Source: Oceanobacillus sojae | GTDB lineage: Bacteria > Bacillota > Bacilli > Bacillales > Amphibacillaceae | NCBI RefSeq assembly: GCF_900162665.1 | Contig: NZ_LT727811.1 | Span: 252,063-316,062 of the forward strand | Direction of reading: 5' to 3' | DNA length: 64,000 nucleotides | Shown here: positions 42,336-51,160 of the stretch, in pieces | Numbering within the stretch: position 1 is the first letter of the stretch | Layout of the letters: each line of letters starts with the position of its first letter | Notes under the pieces: model-generated | What the model was told of the DNA's origin: nothing | The model's database searches: none | Seen by the model: only the letters and a program-made list of their open reading frames with translations | Made by a program: the position numbers and the translations under genes

Positions 42336-43349
42336 TTATATACCAATGATGCATACCGGTTTTTGAATAGTAAATGTATCATTTGTCATAGAATATGTAT
42401 CATTCTTTTGACGGAGAACTGTTATATTATTACTATTCTGATTGCAAACAAATAATTGATTATTTATCAATTGATTACTACAAAAATGTCTGGGCCATTC
42501 TCCACTTACTGGAATAGAGTTCTCTTTTTCCAGCCTGCCATCTTCTCTCACACGAAAAAGAGTCAATGAATCTGCTCCTCTGTTGGAGGTAATCAGTTTG
42601 CCGTCAAAATATTGAATTTCTGCACCGTAATTCTTCAAATCATGTACTGTTTCTATTTCCTGAATGCACTGGATAGAAGCTGATGATTCAGCATACTTAT
42701 ATACAAATACACTTGATTGGTACTCATTGACTACATACAACATCGGCATATCAGGATGAAATGCAATATGTCTTGGCCCCACTTTTTCTGGTATCGTAAT
42801 GCTTTGGGATGGAAGCAGGCGCATTTGCTTTTCATCCCATTGATAAATACATAATTTACTTTTCCCAATATCTGTCATGATGACAAAAGAAGTCTCTGGA
42901 ATTTGCCGGACTGTATGTATATGAGACGCTTGATTATTTGCAGAGGTGAAAGCAATATATTCCACCTCTTCCTGCAAACCTCCATTTTCATTTAGAGCAT
43001 AAACAACAACGCCCGCTCTCGAATAATTGCTGACAAATAAATATTTCCCGCAGCCACTTACCTCTGCGTAACACGGTCCGCCATGCGTCGGTAAACGATC
43101 TTCTTCTTTCAGACAATGATTTTCATCATCCAGTTCATAACAGACCACTTCGCCGTTTTCCACTTCACTGACCGCATACACTCGATTTTTTACTGGATGC
43201 TTCACTAAAAAGGATGGATTAGCAATACCATCCTGTCCTCCTAAACGTTTAATCTTACCAGATTCAGCATGTATTTTTAACCAATGAATACATGCTGAAT
43301 CCTCTTTGCCATAACAGCCGACAAGTACTTCTGTATACTGTTTATCCAT
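42336..43349 (-). CDS. Lactonase-family beta-propeller protein (YkgB-like)
   Basis: Cytosolic seven-bladed propeller of 337 residues in the 6-phosphogluconolactonase (Pgl)/YkgB family. Repeated blade ends such as RVYAVSEVENGEVVCYEL, KYLFVSNYSRAGVVVYAL and MLYVVNEYQSSVFVYKY are visible, with GPRHIAFHPD and WPRHF typical of the family. It follows the GH20 gene by 46 bases. In this locus it may open a sugar lactone, but family members are diverse and the substrate is not shown by the sequence. Confidence 0.82.
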   Translation of the reverse strand: MDKQYTEVLVGCYGKEDSACIHWLKIHAESGKIKRLGGQDGIANPSFLVKHPVKNRVYAVSEVENGEVVCYELDDENHCLKEEDRLPTHGGPCYAEVSGCGKYLFVSNYSRAGVVVYALNENGGLQEEVEYIAFTSANNQASHIHTVRQIPETSFVIMTDIGKSKLCIYQWDEKQMRLLPSQSITIPEKVGPRHIAFHPDMPMLYVVNEYQSSVFVYKYAESSASIQCIQEIETVHDLKNYGAEIQYFDGKLITSNRGADSLTLFRVREDGRLEKENSIPVSGEWPRHFCSNQLINNQLFVCNQNSNNITVLRQKNDTYSMTNDTFTIQKPVCIIGI

Positions 43350-43395
43350 CTGACGTCCTCCTTATTGCAGCTGAATTCAAAACAACCATAACTGT

Positions 43396-45303
43396 TTAAT
43401 AAATTGGCAGTACATGAAAGAATACATTAGGCGATGCCATTCGATAATAGTAGCTGCACCAGCCTAAGCCGCTGGATTCCTCTACATTTGGAGAGTAATA
43501 CAATCTCTCTTGCTCCAGTTCATCCATTTTATCCACATCACCCTTTATATAATCATTAATCCGTATGCAAGCTGTATCCAACCGCTGTAATAGTCCTCCA
43601 TAACGGATATCAATTACTTCCCAGCCAAAGGGTTTGTTTAAGGACAGCCATTGCTTTCGATGAGCAGCTTGGAGCGCCTTCACACGCTCTATAACTTCTG
43701 GTATAACTCTCCCGGCAATATCCTGCAGTTTTTCTCTATTGTCTGCATCATAAGCTGCTTTCAATTCGACACCTAAATTTCCTTTTTTCGCAAGAACCAG
43801 GCAAAGCTTTTCCGGCAGATCAAAGAAACCTCCCGGGGTTTGCTGATTATATTGCCCGATTTCCTCCGCAAGCTGTTCATAGAAGACTCCTACGTCTTTT
43901 TTTTCAACATGCTTATCAAATAAACCCAGCAGCAAATCCTGCCATAATAAGAATTTAGAAGGGTTTGTCTGCAATGTATTTCCTTCGTCCACACCTGGCG
44001 GCTGATCCATTTTATTTAAAGCCAGGAGCGCCTCCGGGTCAACTCCTGTGCAAAACAGCGCACGTTCCTTTACATGATTTACATCTATTTCTGCATGATA
44101 AGCATGTTCGGCATAATATTGCAGTCCATAAAGAGCATAGTATACATTGTTCTCATAGCCGTCATCTCCCCAAAGCGTCACAAACACATCTTCAATGCCC
44201 TCCTGCTTGCAGACCGTAAGTGCCGGTTCACTGGCAGTCAGGGAAATTTGATAATTAGGAGCGAATGTATTCCACACCCACATCCCGCCGGCAAATGCCG
44301 GCGTACTGCCAAAACGCTTCAATTGCTGCAGCATCCGCTTATAATGCTCCTTATCTGCTTGAGCGTATTGCCAATACATATATTGCACATTATCTGGCAG
44401 CTGATTAACAATATACTCTGGTAAATCGGTCGTTTTGTCATAGCTGTCTCCTGTTTCGGAAGCCAGTTTTAAAAACATATCACTCCACATTACGACTTGC
44501 AGATGATATTTATCAGTTATCTCCACAATCTTATCTAAATGTGCCTTCATTAGATCAAAACGATTTTTAAACCCATTGATATTTAAATATCTGCCACGCC
44601 CTACCTCTTCCGCTTCATCCATGCCGATATGAATACGATTGCTCCGGAAAGGCTTTGTTGCTGAAGAAATCATCCGGTCCAATAAATCATACGTAGCTTC
44701 ACTCTCTAATAATAGAGCTCCCCGCGTATCCTTATATTTATAAGCTGCATCCCATTTGAGAAATTCCTCTAAATGCGCCAATGTCTGGATACAAGGTATC
44801 AGCTCTATCCCAAATTGATTTGCATAATCATCCAGCTCCCGCAATTCCGCTTCACTATAACGCCCGCGCATATAACCAAAATAAGGCTCTCCTTCTACTT
44901 CATATGTATCCTCCATATACAGCATGGCTGCATTATGACCCATCATTGCTAATTTCCGGATAAAATCCTTTAAAGTAGACAGCTTCATCGTCATATTACG
45001 CGATAGATCGAACATAGGACCAACACTGGAAAACTGCATCTCTTCCCGAATATGAATCTGTTTATTTCCTTTGTTCAACTCTTCTAAAACCAGGCCGAGT
45101 GCTCTAAAAAAATGACATGGCTGATGATAGGTAATCGTTCCAGCCCCCTCATCAAACTCTACGTTTAACCCTTTTATACTTTCATCCTGCTTGCCTGTCA
45201 GTATTGTCCCTCCTTGTTCGACAATAGTAAATCCATAAGCATCCTGTAATTCTATAATTCCTGAGCGCAGTTTTTCCACATCACCCTTAAACAAAATATC
45301 CAA
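43396..45303 (-). CDS. GH20 beta-N-acetylhexosaminidase (GcnA-like)
   Basis: Intracellular exo-hexosaminidase of 635 residues without signal peptide. After an N-terminal small domain, the barrel shows VGPMFDLSRNMTMKLSTLKDFIRKLAMMGHNAAMLYMEDTYE, the catalytic Asp229-Glu230 in RIHIGMDEAEEVGRGRY, and MWVWNTFAPNY. A long helical C-terminal region follows. This layout fits the GcnA-like GH20 branch, which releases GlcNAc or GalNAc from non-reducing ends. It leads the locus containing a lactonase and an oligosaccharide ABC importer, so it should cut imported N-acetylated oligosaccharides. AAGGAG stands before the ATG. Confidence 0.88.
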   Translation of the reverse strand: MDILFKGDVEKLRSGIIELQDAYGFTIVEQGGTILTGKQDESIKGLNVEFDEGAGTITYHQPCHFFRALGLVLEELNKGNKQIHIREEMQFSSVGPMFDLSRNMTMKLSTLKDFIRKLAMMGHNAAMLYMEDTYEVEGEPYFGYMRGRYSEAELRELDDYANQFGIELIPCIQTLAHLEEFLKWDAAYKYKDTRGALLLESEATYDLLDRMISSATKPFRSNRIHIGMDEAEEVGRGRYLNINGFKNRFDLMKAHLDKIVEITDKYHLQVVMWSDMFLKLASETGDSYDKTTDLPEYIVNQLPDNVQYMYWQYAQADKEHYKRMLQQLKRFGSTPAFAGGMWVWNTFAPNYQISLTASEPALTVCKQEGIEDVFVTLWGDDGYENNVYYALYGLQYYAEHAYHAEIDVNHVKERALFCTGVDPEALLALNKMDQPPGVDEGNTLQTNPSKFLLWQDLLLGLFDKHVEKKDVGVFYEQLAEEIGQYNQQTPGGFFDLPEKLCLVLAKKGNLGVELKAAYDADNREKLQDIAGRVIPEVIERVKALQAAHRKQWLSLNKPFGWEVIDIRYGGLLQRLDTACIRINDYIKGDVDKMDELEQERLYYSPNVEESSGLGWCSYYYRMASPNVFFHVLPIY

Positions 45304-45344
45304 ACATCTTCACTCCTTCATAATATATGCAGCTCTCTTTAAAT

Positions 45345-45359
45345 CATAACGTTATAATG
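45345..45359. promoter_or_regulatory. Shared palindromic element 2 (candidate GntR operator)
   Basis: CATAACGTTATAATG, core ATAACGTTAT a perfect palindrome, 42 bases before the GH20 start codon. It differs in one base from the element at 42241-42255. Confidence 0.55.
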
Positions 45360-45597
45360 TATAGTTTTATAAAAAAAGTTCTTCAGAGAGAACAGCATGT
45401 AAATGATTTTTATTTAATTTTGAAAACCCTTCCAATATAGTTAATTTCGCCTTTTATTTGTAAACTCCTTCTTTTTCCACAAAAATTTCTTAAAATATTT
45501 TTTCTATGTCAGCTGCCATTCTTTTTGTCATCGTGCTATATTATTTAATCTATTTAATCGTTTCTTTCATAAGAACCTGCATTCTAAAATTGGCTGA

Positions 45598-45643
45598 AAA
45601 ATAAAAGCGAGGAACTGTGTAAACAGCTCTTCGCTTTTATTTA
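45598..45643 (-). terminator. Terminator of the sucrose symporter gene
   Basis: AAATAAAAGCGA pairs with TCGCTTTTATTT around a partly paired loop; the symporter stop codon lies at the edge. T-rich tails follow in both directions. The 237 bases from 45361 to 45597 show no gene. Confidence 0.85.
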
Positions 45644-46888
45644 ATCCTTTGCCATCGCAAATTCATGCTCATCTAATTTCTGCTCTTTATTATTGTTATT
45701 GAGTGCAAAAATCGAGAAGATAACGAATAATACTACAATCGCACCCAAAATATAAAATGTCGTTTCGTAGCTGGTCTGATCATAAATCCAGCCAACTAAT
45801 GCAGAAAAGACAATCACACCGATTTCACTCGATACCTTAAATCCGATTAGATAAACAGTTGCAGAAAGACGTACATCAAAGTTCGCAGCGATATATTTAA
45901 ACACTGCGATCAATAGGATCGGTAATTCGACTGCATGAAGCATCTTCATAAATGAAATTCCAAAACCGCCTGTTACTGTCGCTGAACCGATGATACGGAA
46001 GGCCATGATACTTCCCGCCAGTACAAGAGAACGCTTAATTCCGACTTTGTTGACGATAAATGGCGCTAAGAATAAAAAGATAGCTTCCACAAATACTTGT
46101 ACCGAATTAAGAATACCGTAGACTGTATTTCCATCTGCACCGCTGCCGGAGAAGAGGCTTACAAAATAGACAGGGAAAAGCTGTTGATCATACACTGTAT
46201 AAATACATACTGTGCCAAACAGATAAATAATTAAAAACCAGAAGACCTTATTTGAAAATAAAAAGCGGATATCTTTCATAGATATATTGGAAACACTTTT
46301 TTCTTCTGTTTTGGAAACTTCCACTTTAAAAAACACGTTAATGAAAAGGAAGATAACCCCGGTTCCTGATGCAATCCAGAAATTAATATGCGGGTTAATG
46401 CTCATTAATGCACCTGCACCAATAGCTGCAACAGCATAGCCCAAGGATCCCCACATACGCGCTTTACCAAATTCAAAATTGTATTTACGGCTGAGCTTTT
46501 CTGTAAAGGATTCCAAAAATCCTGCTCCGGCGATAAATCCTGCTCCTAAATAGATAGCACCAACTGCTGCACCCACATAAAAATTATTTAAAAGCAGCGG
46601 TTCATATACATAAATAACAAATGGGGCAATAAAAACCAGTACCACACTCTGTAACCAGACCAGATTTTTCTTCGTACCCAACTTATCCTGCATATACCCA
46701 TAAAGAATCATAAAAAATAAAGAAAAGAATGAGTTGAACGAATAAATTGTTCCTACCTGTGCGCCAGTTAATCCAAGACTGTTATTCAGCCAAATTGCAT
46801 AAAAGGACCACCAGATAGACCACGTAATAAAGAAGAAAAAGAGATACCCGGACGAAAACCAATACTTACTATTTTTTAAAAAATCCAT
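45641..46888 (-). CDS. cscB: Oligosaccharide/sucrose:H+ symporter (LacY/CscB family)
   Basis: Twelve-helix MFS transporter of 415 residues of the oligosaccharide:proton symporter family. The start KNSKYWFSSGYLFFFFITWSIWWSFYAIWLNNSLGLTGAQVGTIYSFNSFFSLFF and GYMQDKLGTKK resemble CscB/LacY, and GKARMWGSLGYAVAAIGAGAL is a further conserved block. It lies 64 bases after the GH32 gene, so sucrose imported without phosphorylation is the expected substrate. Raffinose-type sugars are an alternative. Confidence 0.87.
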   Translation of the reverse strand: MDFLKNSKYWFSSGYLFFFFITWSIWWSFYAIWLNNSLGLTGAQVGTIYSFNSFFSLFFMILYGYMQDKLGTKKNLVWLQSVVLVFIAPFVIYVYEPLLLNNFYVGAAVGAIYLGAGFIAGAGFLESFTEKLSRKYNFEFGKARMWGSLGYAVAAIGAGALMSINPHINFWIASGTGVIFLFINVFFKVEVSKTEEKSVSNISMKDIRFLFSNKVFWFLIIYLFGTVCIYTVYDQQLFPVYFVSLFSGSGADGNTVYGILNSVQVFVEAIFLFLAPFIVNKVGIKRSLVLAGSIMAFRIIGSATVTGGFGISFMKMLHAVELPILLIAVFKYIAANFDVRLSATVYLIGFKVSSEIGVIVFSALVGWIYDQTSYETTFYILGAIVVLFVIFSIFALNNNNKEQKLDEHEFAMAKD

Positions 46889-46952
46889 TTTTATTAGATC
46901 CTTTCTTTATATGCCGGGGAGGAGCAGCCTCACTCCTCCCGCCCAGCTGTTA

Positions 46953-48374
46953 TTATTTCCAAATAGAATTCAGATTTGTCCATGTTATATTATCTATCTG
47001 TAATGCTTTATTTACTGTAAATATTTCCAGCCGCCTTACTGTCCCTTTTGGATAAATCAGATTTGTGGATGTGCTTAGCCCGTTATTTATAAATATCTCC
47101 ACGGACGATCTATCAATAATCACTTTCAATTCCTGAATACCCAGGCCATGTAAGCTGCCTTTTATTTCTTTCGGAAAGTCCTCTGAAAAGTCGATGAAAC
47201 CTTCTGTACGATAGAACGTATAAGTGTCTTCTTTATCCACTTCTAAACAGAATACTTCGTCCTGATCTGTAACAAAGTTCACGCCCCATTTTGTGCTGTC
47301 TGACGCTTCGGAAATCTGTAAATCCACTTGCCCTGTATCACTAATTTCATAGCTTTCAGCAGTTTCGGTTTGAATGCCTATATTCCGATAAGTTACCGCT
47401 TCTTTATTGTTATCATCGATGATCGGTTCCTGTTTTAAGAAAAGATTTCCATCTTTTTCATACAAAGTCATCTTCCTTGCCAGGCTCATCGCACTGCGCC
47501 ATGGAGATACAGGAACAGCCCCTGCATATTGCCAATTATTCATCCAGCCAATCCAGTATGTGTCTTCTGTGTTATCCCAGCTGACCGCAGCGTAAAAGTC
47601 TTTCCCCGTGTCTGCCCATTTTAAAGCATCCTCAGGTTGTTCATTCGGATGAAACTCTTTCCCATCAAAGCTTCCCGTAAAGTAATAAACTGCTGATCCG
47701 CCATTAGGTCCATCGTCATTAATGCTTACAATAAGAACCCATTCCTTTTTAGAGCTGTTCTCTACCGGTAAATAAAGCAGGTCTGGACATTCCCAAACAC
47801 CGATATGGGAAGGATACTCTTTTCCAAATGAGGATAGATACGTCCAATCAATTAAATTTGGTGAGCCGTAAAACTGAATATGATCTCCGCAGGCTAATAC
47901 CATAACCCATTGCTTGCTTTCTTCATGCCAGGAAACCTTTGGATCACGAAAATCCTTTATTTTTGTATTCGGAATAACCGGATTTCCTTCATACTTTGTC
48001 CATGTTCTTCCTTTATCTTCACTATAGGCGATACTTTGCTGCTGGCTCTTACCATCATGTGTAAAAATAGCAACCAATCCGCCGGAACCGTTTTCAAACA
48101 AGCCACTTGTATTATTTTTATCTACGACCGCTGATCCGGAGAATATCGCTCCTAATTCATCTGGGGCTAACGCAATCCCATGTTCTTCCCAATGATAAAG
48201 ATCTGTACTTGTTGCATGCCCCCAGTGCATATCTGCATGATCATTAGCATGCGGGTTGCGCTGGTAAAATAAATGATATTCTCCCTCATAGTAAACAAGG
48301 CCGTTCGGGTCATTAATCCAATTTTCCTTTGGTGTAAAATGAAGCTGTGGACGATGTTTTTCTTGATATAGCAT
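46953..48374 (-). CDS. GH32 sucrose hydrolase (beta-fructofuranosidase)
   Basis: Cytosolic five-bladed propeller glycosidase of 473 residues. The nucleophile aspartate is in ENWINDPNGLVYY (Asp22), the stabiliser in FRDPKV, and the acid/base glutamate in WECPDLLYL. A beta-sandwich C-terminal domain follows. As the partner is a proton symporter, not a PTS, free sucrose is the likely substrate, giving glucose and fructose for the fructokinase. A perfect cre and a perfect palindromic operator precede the gene. Confidence 0.92.
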   Translation of the reverse strand: MLYQEKHRPQLHFTPKENWINDPNGLVYYEGEYHLFYQRNPHANDHADMHWGHATSTDLYHWEEHGIALAPDELGAIFSGSAVVDKNNTSGLFENGSGGLVAIFTHDGKSQQQSIAYSEDKGRTWTKYEGNPVIPNTKIKDFRDPKVSWHEESKQWVMVLACGDHIQFYGSPNLIDWTYLSSFGKEYPSHIGVWECPDLLYLPVENSSKKEWVLIVSINDDGPNGGSAVYYFTGSFDGKEFHPNEQPEDALKWADTGKDFYAAVSWDNTEDTYWIGWMNNWQYAGAVPVSPWRSAMSLARKMTLYEKDGNLFLKQEPIIDDNNKEAVTYRNIGIQTETAESYEISDTGQVDLQISEASDSTKWGVNFVTDQDEVFCLEVDKEDTYTFYRTEGFIDFSEDFPKEIKGSLHGLGIQELKVIIDRSSVEIFINNGLSTSTNLIYPKGTVRRLEIFTVNKALQIDNITWTNLNSIWK

Positions 48375-48418
48375 TAAAATCTCCCTCTCTTAAAATTATT
48401 TTATATTTATGAAAACCA

Positions 48419-48433
48419 TTGAAAACGGTATCA
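48419..48433. promoter_or_regulatory. cre site (CcpA) before the sucrose hydrolase gene
   Basis: TTGAAAACGGTATCA matches WTGNAANCGNWNNCW at every position, 45 bases before the start codon. Confidence 0.78.
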
Positions 48434-48470
48434 GTAATTTCTATGTACTATCATCTTATACTTTCAGAAA

Positions 48471-48490
48471 TATGTCAACCGGTTGACATA
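48471..48490. promoter_or_regulatory. LacI-type operator of the sucrose operon
   Basis: TATGTCAACCGGTTGACATA is a perfect 20-base palindrome with the central CG typical of LacI-family sites. It contains TTGACA on the minus strand, the likely -35 of the hydrolase promoter, so repressor binding would block polymerase. Confidence 0.82.
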
Positions 48491-48652
48491 AATTTTCACA
48501 AATTATTTTTAAATAATTGAAAAGTGAAAGTTCTGTGAAGAAGCTGCTCACTTTTTCAATTACTTCCTCCGCCGTTCTTTCAAAATAAGAATTTACCATT
48601 CGAATCTGAATGCGGCTATCTTTTATAAATAGTTTAATAATCTCCTGTCAAT

Positions 48653-48699
48653 AAAAAAGAGATGAATCAGGCAGTATCTTCCTCCTTTGACTCATCTCT
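48653..48699 (-). terminator. Terminator of the fructokinase gene
   Basis: Minus-strand AGAGATGAGTCA pairs with TGATTCATCTCT, followed by TTTTTTATTG. It separates the fructokinase unit from the hydrolase operon. Confidence 0.85.
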
Positions 48700-48706
48700 G
48701 CTAAAA

Positions 48707-49558
48707 TTATTCTTTTACCGCTAAAGCAATACAGCCTTTAACACCCTGTTCGTCATTCAACCCTGGAGCAACAATTAATTCATCTACATTTTCCACTTCA
48801 ATGTAGCCATTTAACAATTCCATAAATTTTTCACGAATCATTGGGTAGAGCTTTTCCTGCTTCATTACCCCTCCTCCAAGAATAATTTTTTCTGGTGAAA
48901 GTATAACAAAATAGTCCATGATTGCCTGGGCAAGATAGTAAGCTTCTATTTCCCAGACATGATCCTGATCAGCCAAGTCCGCTCCTTTTCGGCCATAACG
49001 TGCTTCAATTGCCGGTCCTGCAGCTAATCCCTCTAAGCAGGTGCCATGGCTTGGACATGCTCCTTCAAACGTATCGTCCGGATGTTTTTTTAGTAAAACA
49101 TGTCCCATTTCCGAATGGTTTTTTCCTTGAAAAGGTTGCCCGTCTTGAACAAGGCCTGCCCCGATACCTGTACCCACTGTTATGTAAAGACAGCTGGAGG
49201 AATCTTTTCCAACACCATATTCATATTCTCCCATACTAGCAGCAACAACATCTGTATTGATTGCTACCGGGACATTAAAGCGTTTTTCAAGCTCTGCCAT
49301 AAGCGGATAGTAGCGCCAGGGGATTTTAGGTGTATTTTCAATCGCACCATAATTATCACTGCCTGCTCGCAAATTGATTGGTCCGAAAGCTCCTACTCCT
49401 AGTTTTTCAATGTCATGCTTCGAAAAGAATTCTTCCACTTTTTCCAATGTCTCTTCCGGTGTTGTTGTTGGAAAAGCAGTTCGATCTAAAATAGTGCCGT
49501 CTGGGTTCCCTACTGCACATACAAACTTTGTTCCGCCTGCTTCAATTGCTCCTATCAT
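48707..49558 (-). CDS. scrK: ROK-family fructokinase
   Basis: ATP-dependent sugar kinase of 283 residues. It shows GAIEAGGTKFVCAVG (ATP site), GVGAFGPINL, NTDVVAASMGEYEYG with the catalytic Asp, VGTGIGAGLVQDG, and the ROK zinc motif GHVLLKKHPDDTFEGACPSHGTCLEGLAAG (His and three Cys). Phosphorylates fructose released from sucrose. A GTG at 49570 overlaps the AAGGAG site, so the ATG at 49558 is chosen (MIGAIEAGG, as in relatives). It lies downstream of the lacI gene with 111 bases between. Confidence 0.92.
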   Translation of the reverse strand: MIGAIEAGGTKFVCAVGNPDGTILDRTAFPTTTPEETLEKVEEFFSKHDIEKLGVGAFGPINLRAGSDNYGAIENTPKIPWRYYPLMAELEKRFNVPVAINTDVVAASMGEYEYGVGKDSSSCLYITVGTGIGAGLVQDGQPFQGKNHSEMGHVLLKKHPDDTFEGACPSHGTCLEGLAAGPAIEARYGRKGADLADQDHVWEIEAYYLAQAIMDYFVILSPEKIILGGGVMKQEKLYPMIREKFMELLNGYIEVENVDELIVAPGLNDEQGVKGCIALAVKE

Positions 49559-49669
49559 CTTTAATATCACTCCTTAGGTCTAGTATCATTCGATTATTAT
49601 AGCAGATTTTTCTTATTGCGCAGCTATTTTATTTTTTCTAAAAATTGATTGAGGAATATTCTTTCACTT

Positions 49670-50653
49670 TTATCCCCCGGTCGTTTCTCCTTTCCAAAGC
49701 GAAACGGGGAATGTTTTTTCTTTCATATCATAGGTTTTTCCATCAATCTCCTGAATCAATGTCTCTACCGCATTTTCCGCAATCTGATATGTAGGCTGAA
49801 TAATTGTCGTTAACTTCGGATAAATGGAACGGATCAGGCTTGTCCCATCATAACCAATAATTTTTAAATCCTGCGGCACACGATAGCCCAGGTTCTCCGC
49901 ATACTGCATTGTCCGGACAGCCAGCAAATCATCACTTGCAAAAATACCATCTACATCTGGATGCTCCTCGAAAAGCTGTTTGATGATATCAATACTACTT
50001 TCTAAAAAGGCCACATCGGGAACATGATAGGTTTCCTGTGTTCTTCCAGCCTCTTTCATTACTTTTTCATATGCGTATTGTCTGTTGTTTGCCGGCGTTT
50101 CCAAACTGGCATCCCCGTTAATATGAATAATTTTTTTGCATCCCGCTTTTATCAGCTCTCTGCTTGCCATTTCTCCGCCTTGGAAGTTATCTGAGCTGAC
50201 AACATGAATCTTCTCCGATAAATAATGGTCAATTGCAACAGCAGGAAATTGCTGGTTCTTATCAACTAATCCCCGATTATATGTGACAACAATTACGCCA
50301 TCCACCTGGTTGCGGCGCAGCATTTCCCAATATTTTTTCTCTTTATCCGCTTCATGAAGACTATTGCAAAGAAGCACTTTATAGCCTCTTTCATCACAGA
50401 TATTCTCAATATAAGCAACCAATTCTCCAAAAAAAGGATTGCTTGTGGAAGGAACAATCACACCAATTAAGTAACTGCGCTTGTTATACAAAGAACGCGC
50501 AAGGTCATTGGGGACATAGTTAATTTCCTTCATTGCCGCAAATACTTTTTCTTTCGTTTTGCTGCTGATATACCCTCTGTCATTCAATACACGCGAAACT
50601 GTTGTTGGAGATACACCAGCAACCTTTGCGACATCCTGAATCTTAGGTTTCAT
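49670..50653 (-). CDS. LacI-family sucrose regulator (ScrR-like)
   Basis: Repressor of 327 residues. The N-terminal helix-turn-helix IQDVAKVAGVSPTTVSRVLNDRGYISSKTKEKVFAAMKEINYVPNDLARSL is intact, followed by a periplasmic-binding-protein-like effector domain (YLIGVIVPSTSNPFFGELV, DGIFASDDLLA, IIGYDGTSLI). AAAGGAG stands before the ATG. Context points to control of scrK, the GH32 gene and the symporter through the palindrome at 48471. Confidence 0.9.
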   Translation of the reverse strand: MKPKIQDVAKVAGVSPTTVSRVLNDRGYISSKTKEKVFAAMKEINYVPNDLARSLYNKRSYLIGVIVPSTSNPFFGELVAYIENICDERGYKVLLCNSLHEADKEKKYWEMLRRNQVDGVIVVTYNRGLVDKNQQFPAVAIDHYLSEKIHVVSSDNFQGGEMASRELIKAGCKKIIHINGDASLETPANNRQYAYEKVMKEAGRTQETYHVPDVAFLESSIDIIKQLFEEHPDVDGIFASDDLLAVRTMQYAENLGYRVPQDLKIIGYDGTSLIRSIYPKLTTIIQPTYQIAENAVETLIQEIDGKTYDMKEKTFPVSLWKGETTGG

Positions 50654-50747
50654 ATAAAATCTTCTCCTTTAAGCCCGCTTTCGTTATCTTTTCTTAAGCA
50701 TATAGGCTTTCTTTAGTGAAGTAAAGAACGGGTGTACTTGAAAATAT

Positions 50748-50794
50748 AAAAAGCCTTATAAGGTATAAACGCTTTATACCTTATAAGGCTTTTT
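50748..50794 (-). terminator. Very strong hairpin terminator after yxeA
   Basis: A 22-base perfect stem (50748-50769 with 50773-50794) and three-base loop, ending in five U in either direction. Each arm contains the palindrome CCTTATAAGG. Confidence 0.93.
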
Positions 50795-50802
50795 CTGTCG
50801 AA

Positions 50803-51159
50803 TTACAACGCTTCTTTCACAGCAGCCGGCAATTCCTCTTCCTTCACTTCATCATACGAAGAAACTTCATTATCCTTATTCACATAGAGCATGAGGTATG
50901 CTCCTTGACGCAATTCTTTTTGTGCAGAGAATTTAACTTGAATTTCTTCCCCGGCCTCTGTATAAGCAGGCTGCTCATACCAGTAAGTGTTCATTACTTC
51001 TCCTGTATCCAGCTTATCTTCATCTGTGCTTGCCGGTTCACCAACCTGCACGTAAACATTATCTTTTCCTGCTCTATTAAAGTCTACTGTCATCAAAACA
51101 ACTACAGCAGCAACAAACAAGACTGCTACACCAATCACCAAAGCTATTATTTTCTTCAT
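50803..51159 (-). CDS. yxeA: YxeA-family protein (DUF1093)
   Basis: Exported or membrane-anchored protein of 118 residues: one N-terminal hydrophobic segment (4-24) and a small beta-rich domain with VYVQVGEPAS, GEVMNTYWYEQPAYTEAGEEIQVKFSAQKELRQGAYLMLYV, the DUF1093 pattern. It starts one base after the permease stop, as in the B. subtilis yxdJKLM-yxeA locus. Function is not established; the constant link to Bce-type transporters suggests a role in peptide antibiotic defence. Confidence 0.88.
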   Translation of the reverse strand: MKKIIALVIGVAVLFVAAVVVLMTVDFNRAGKDNVYVQVGEPASTDEDKLDTGEVMNTYWYEQPAYTEAGEEIQVKFSAQKELRQGAYLMLYVNKDNEVSSYDEVKEEELPAAVKEAL

Positions 51160-51160
51160 T

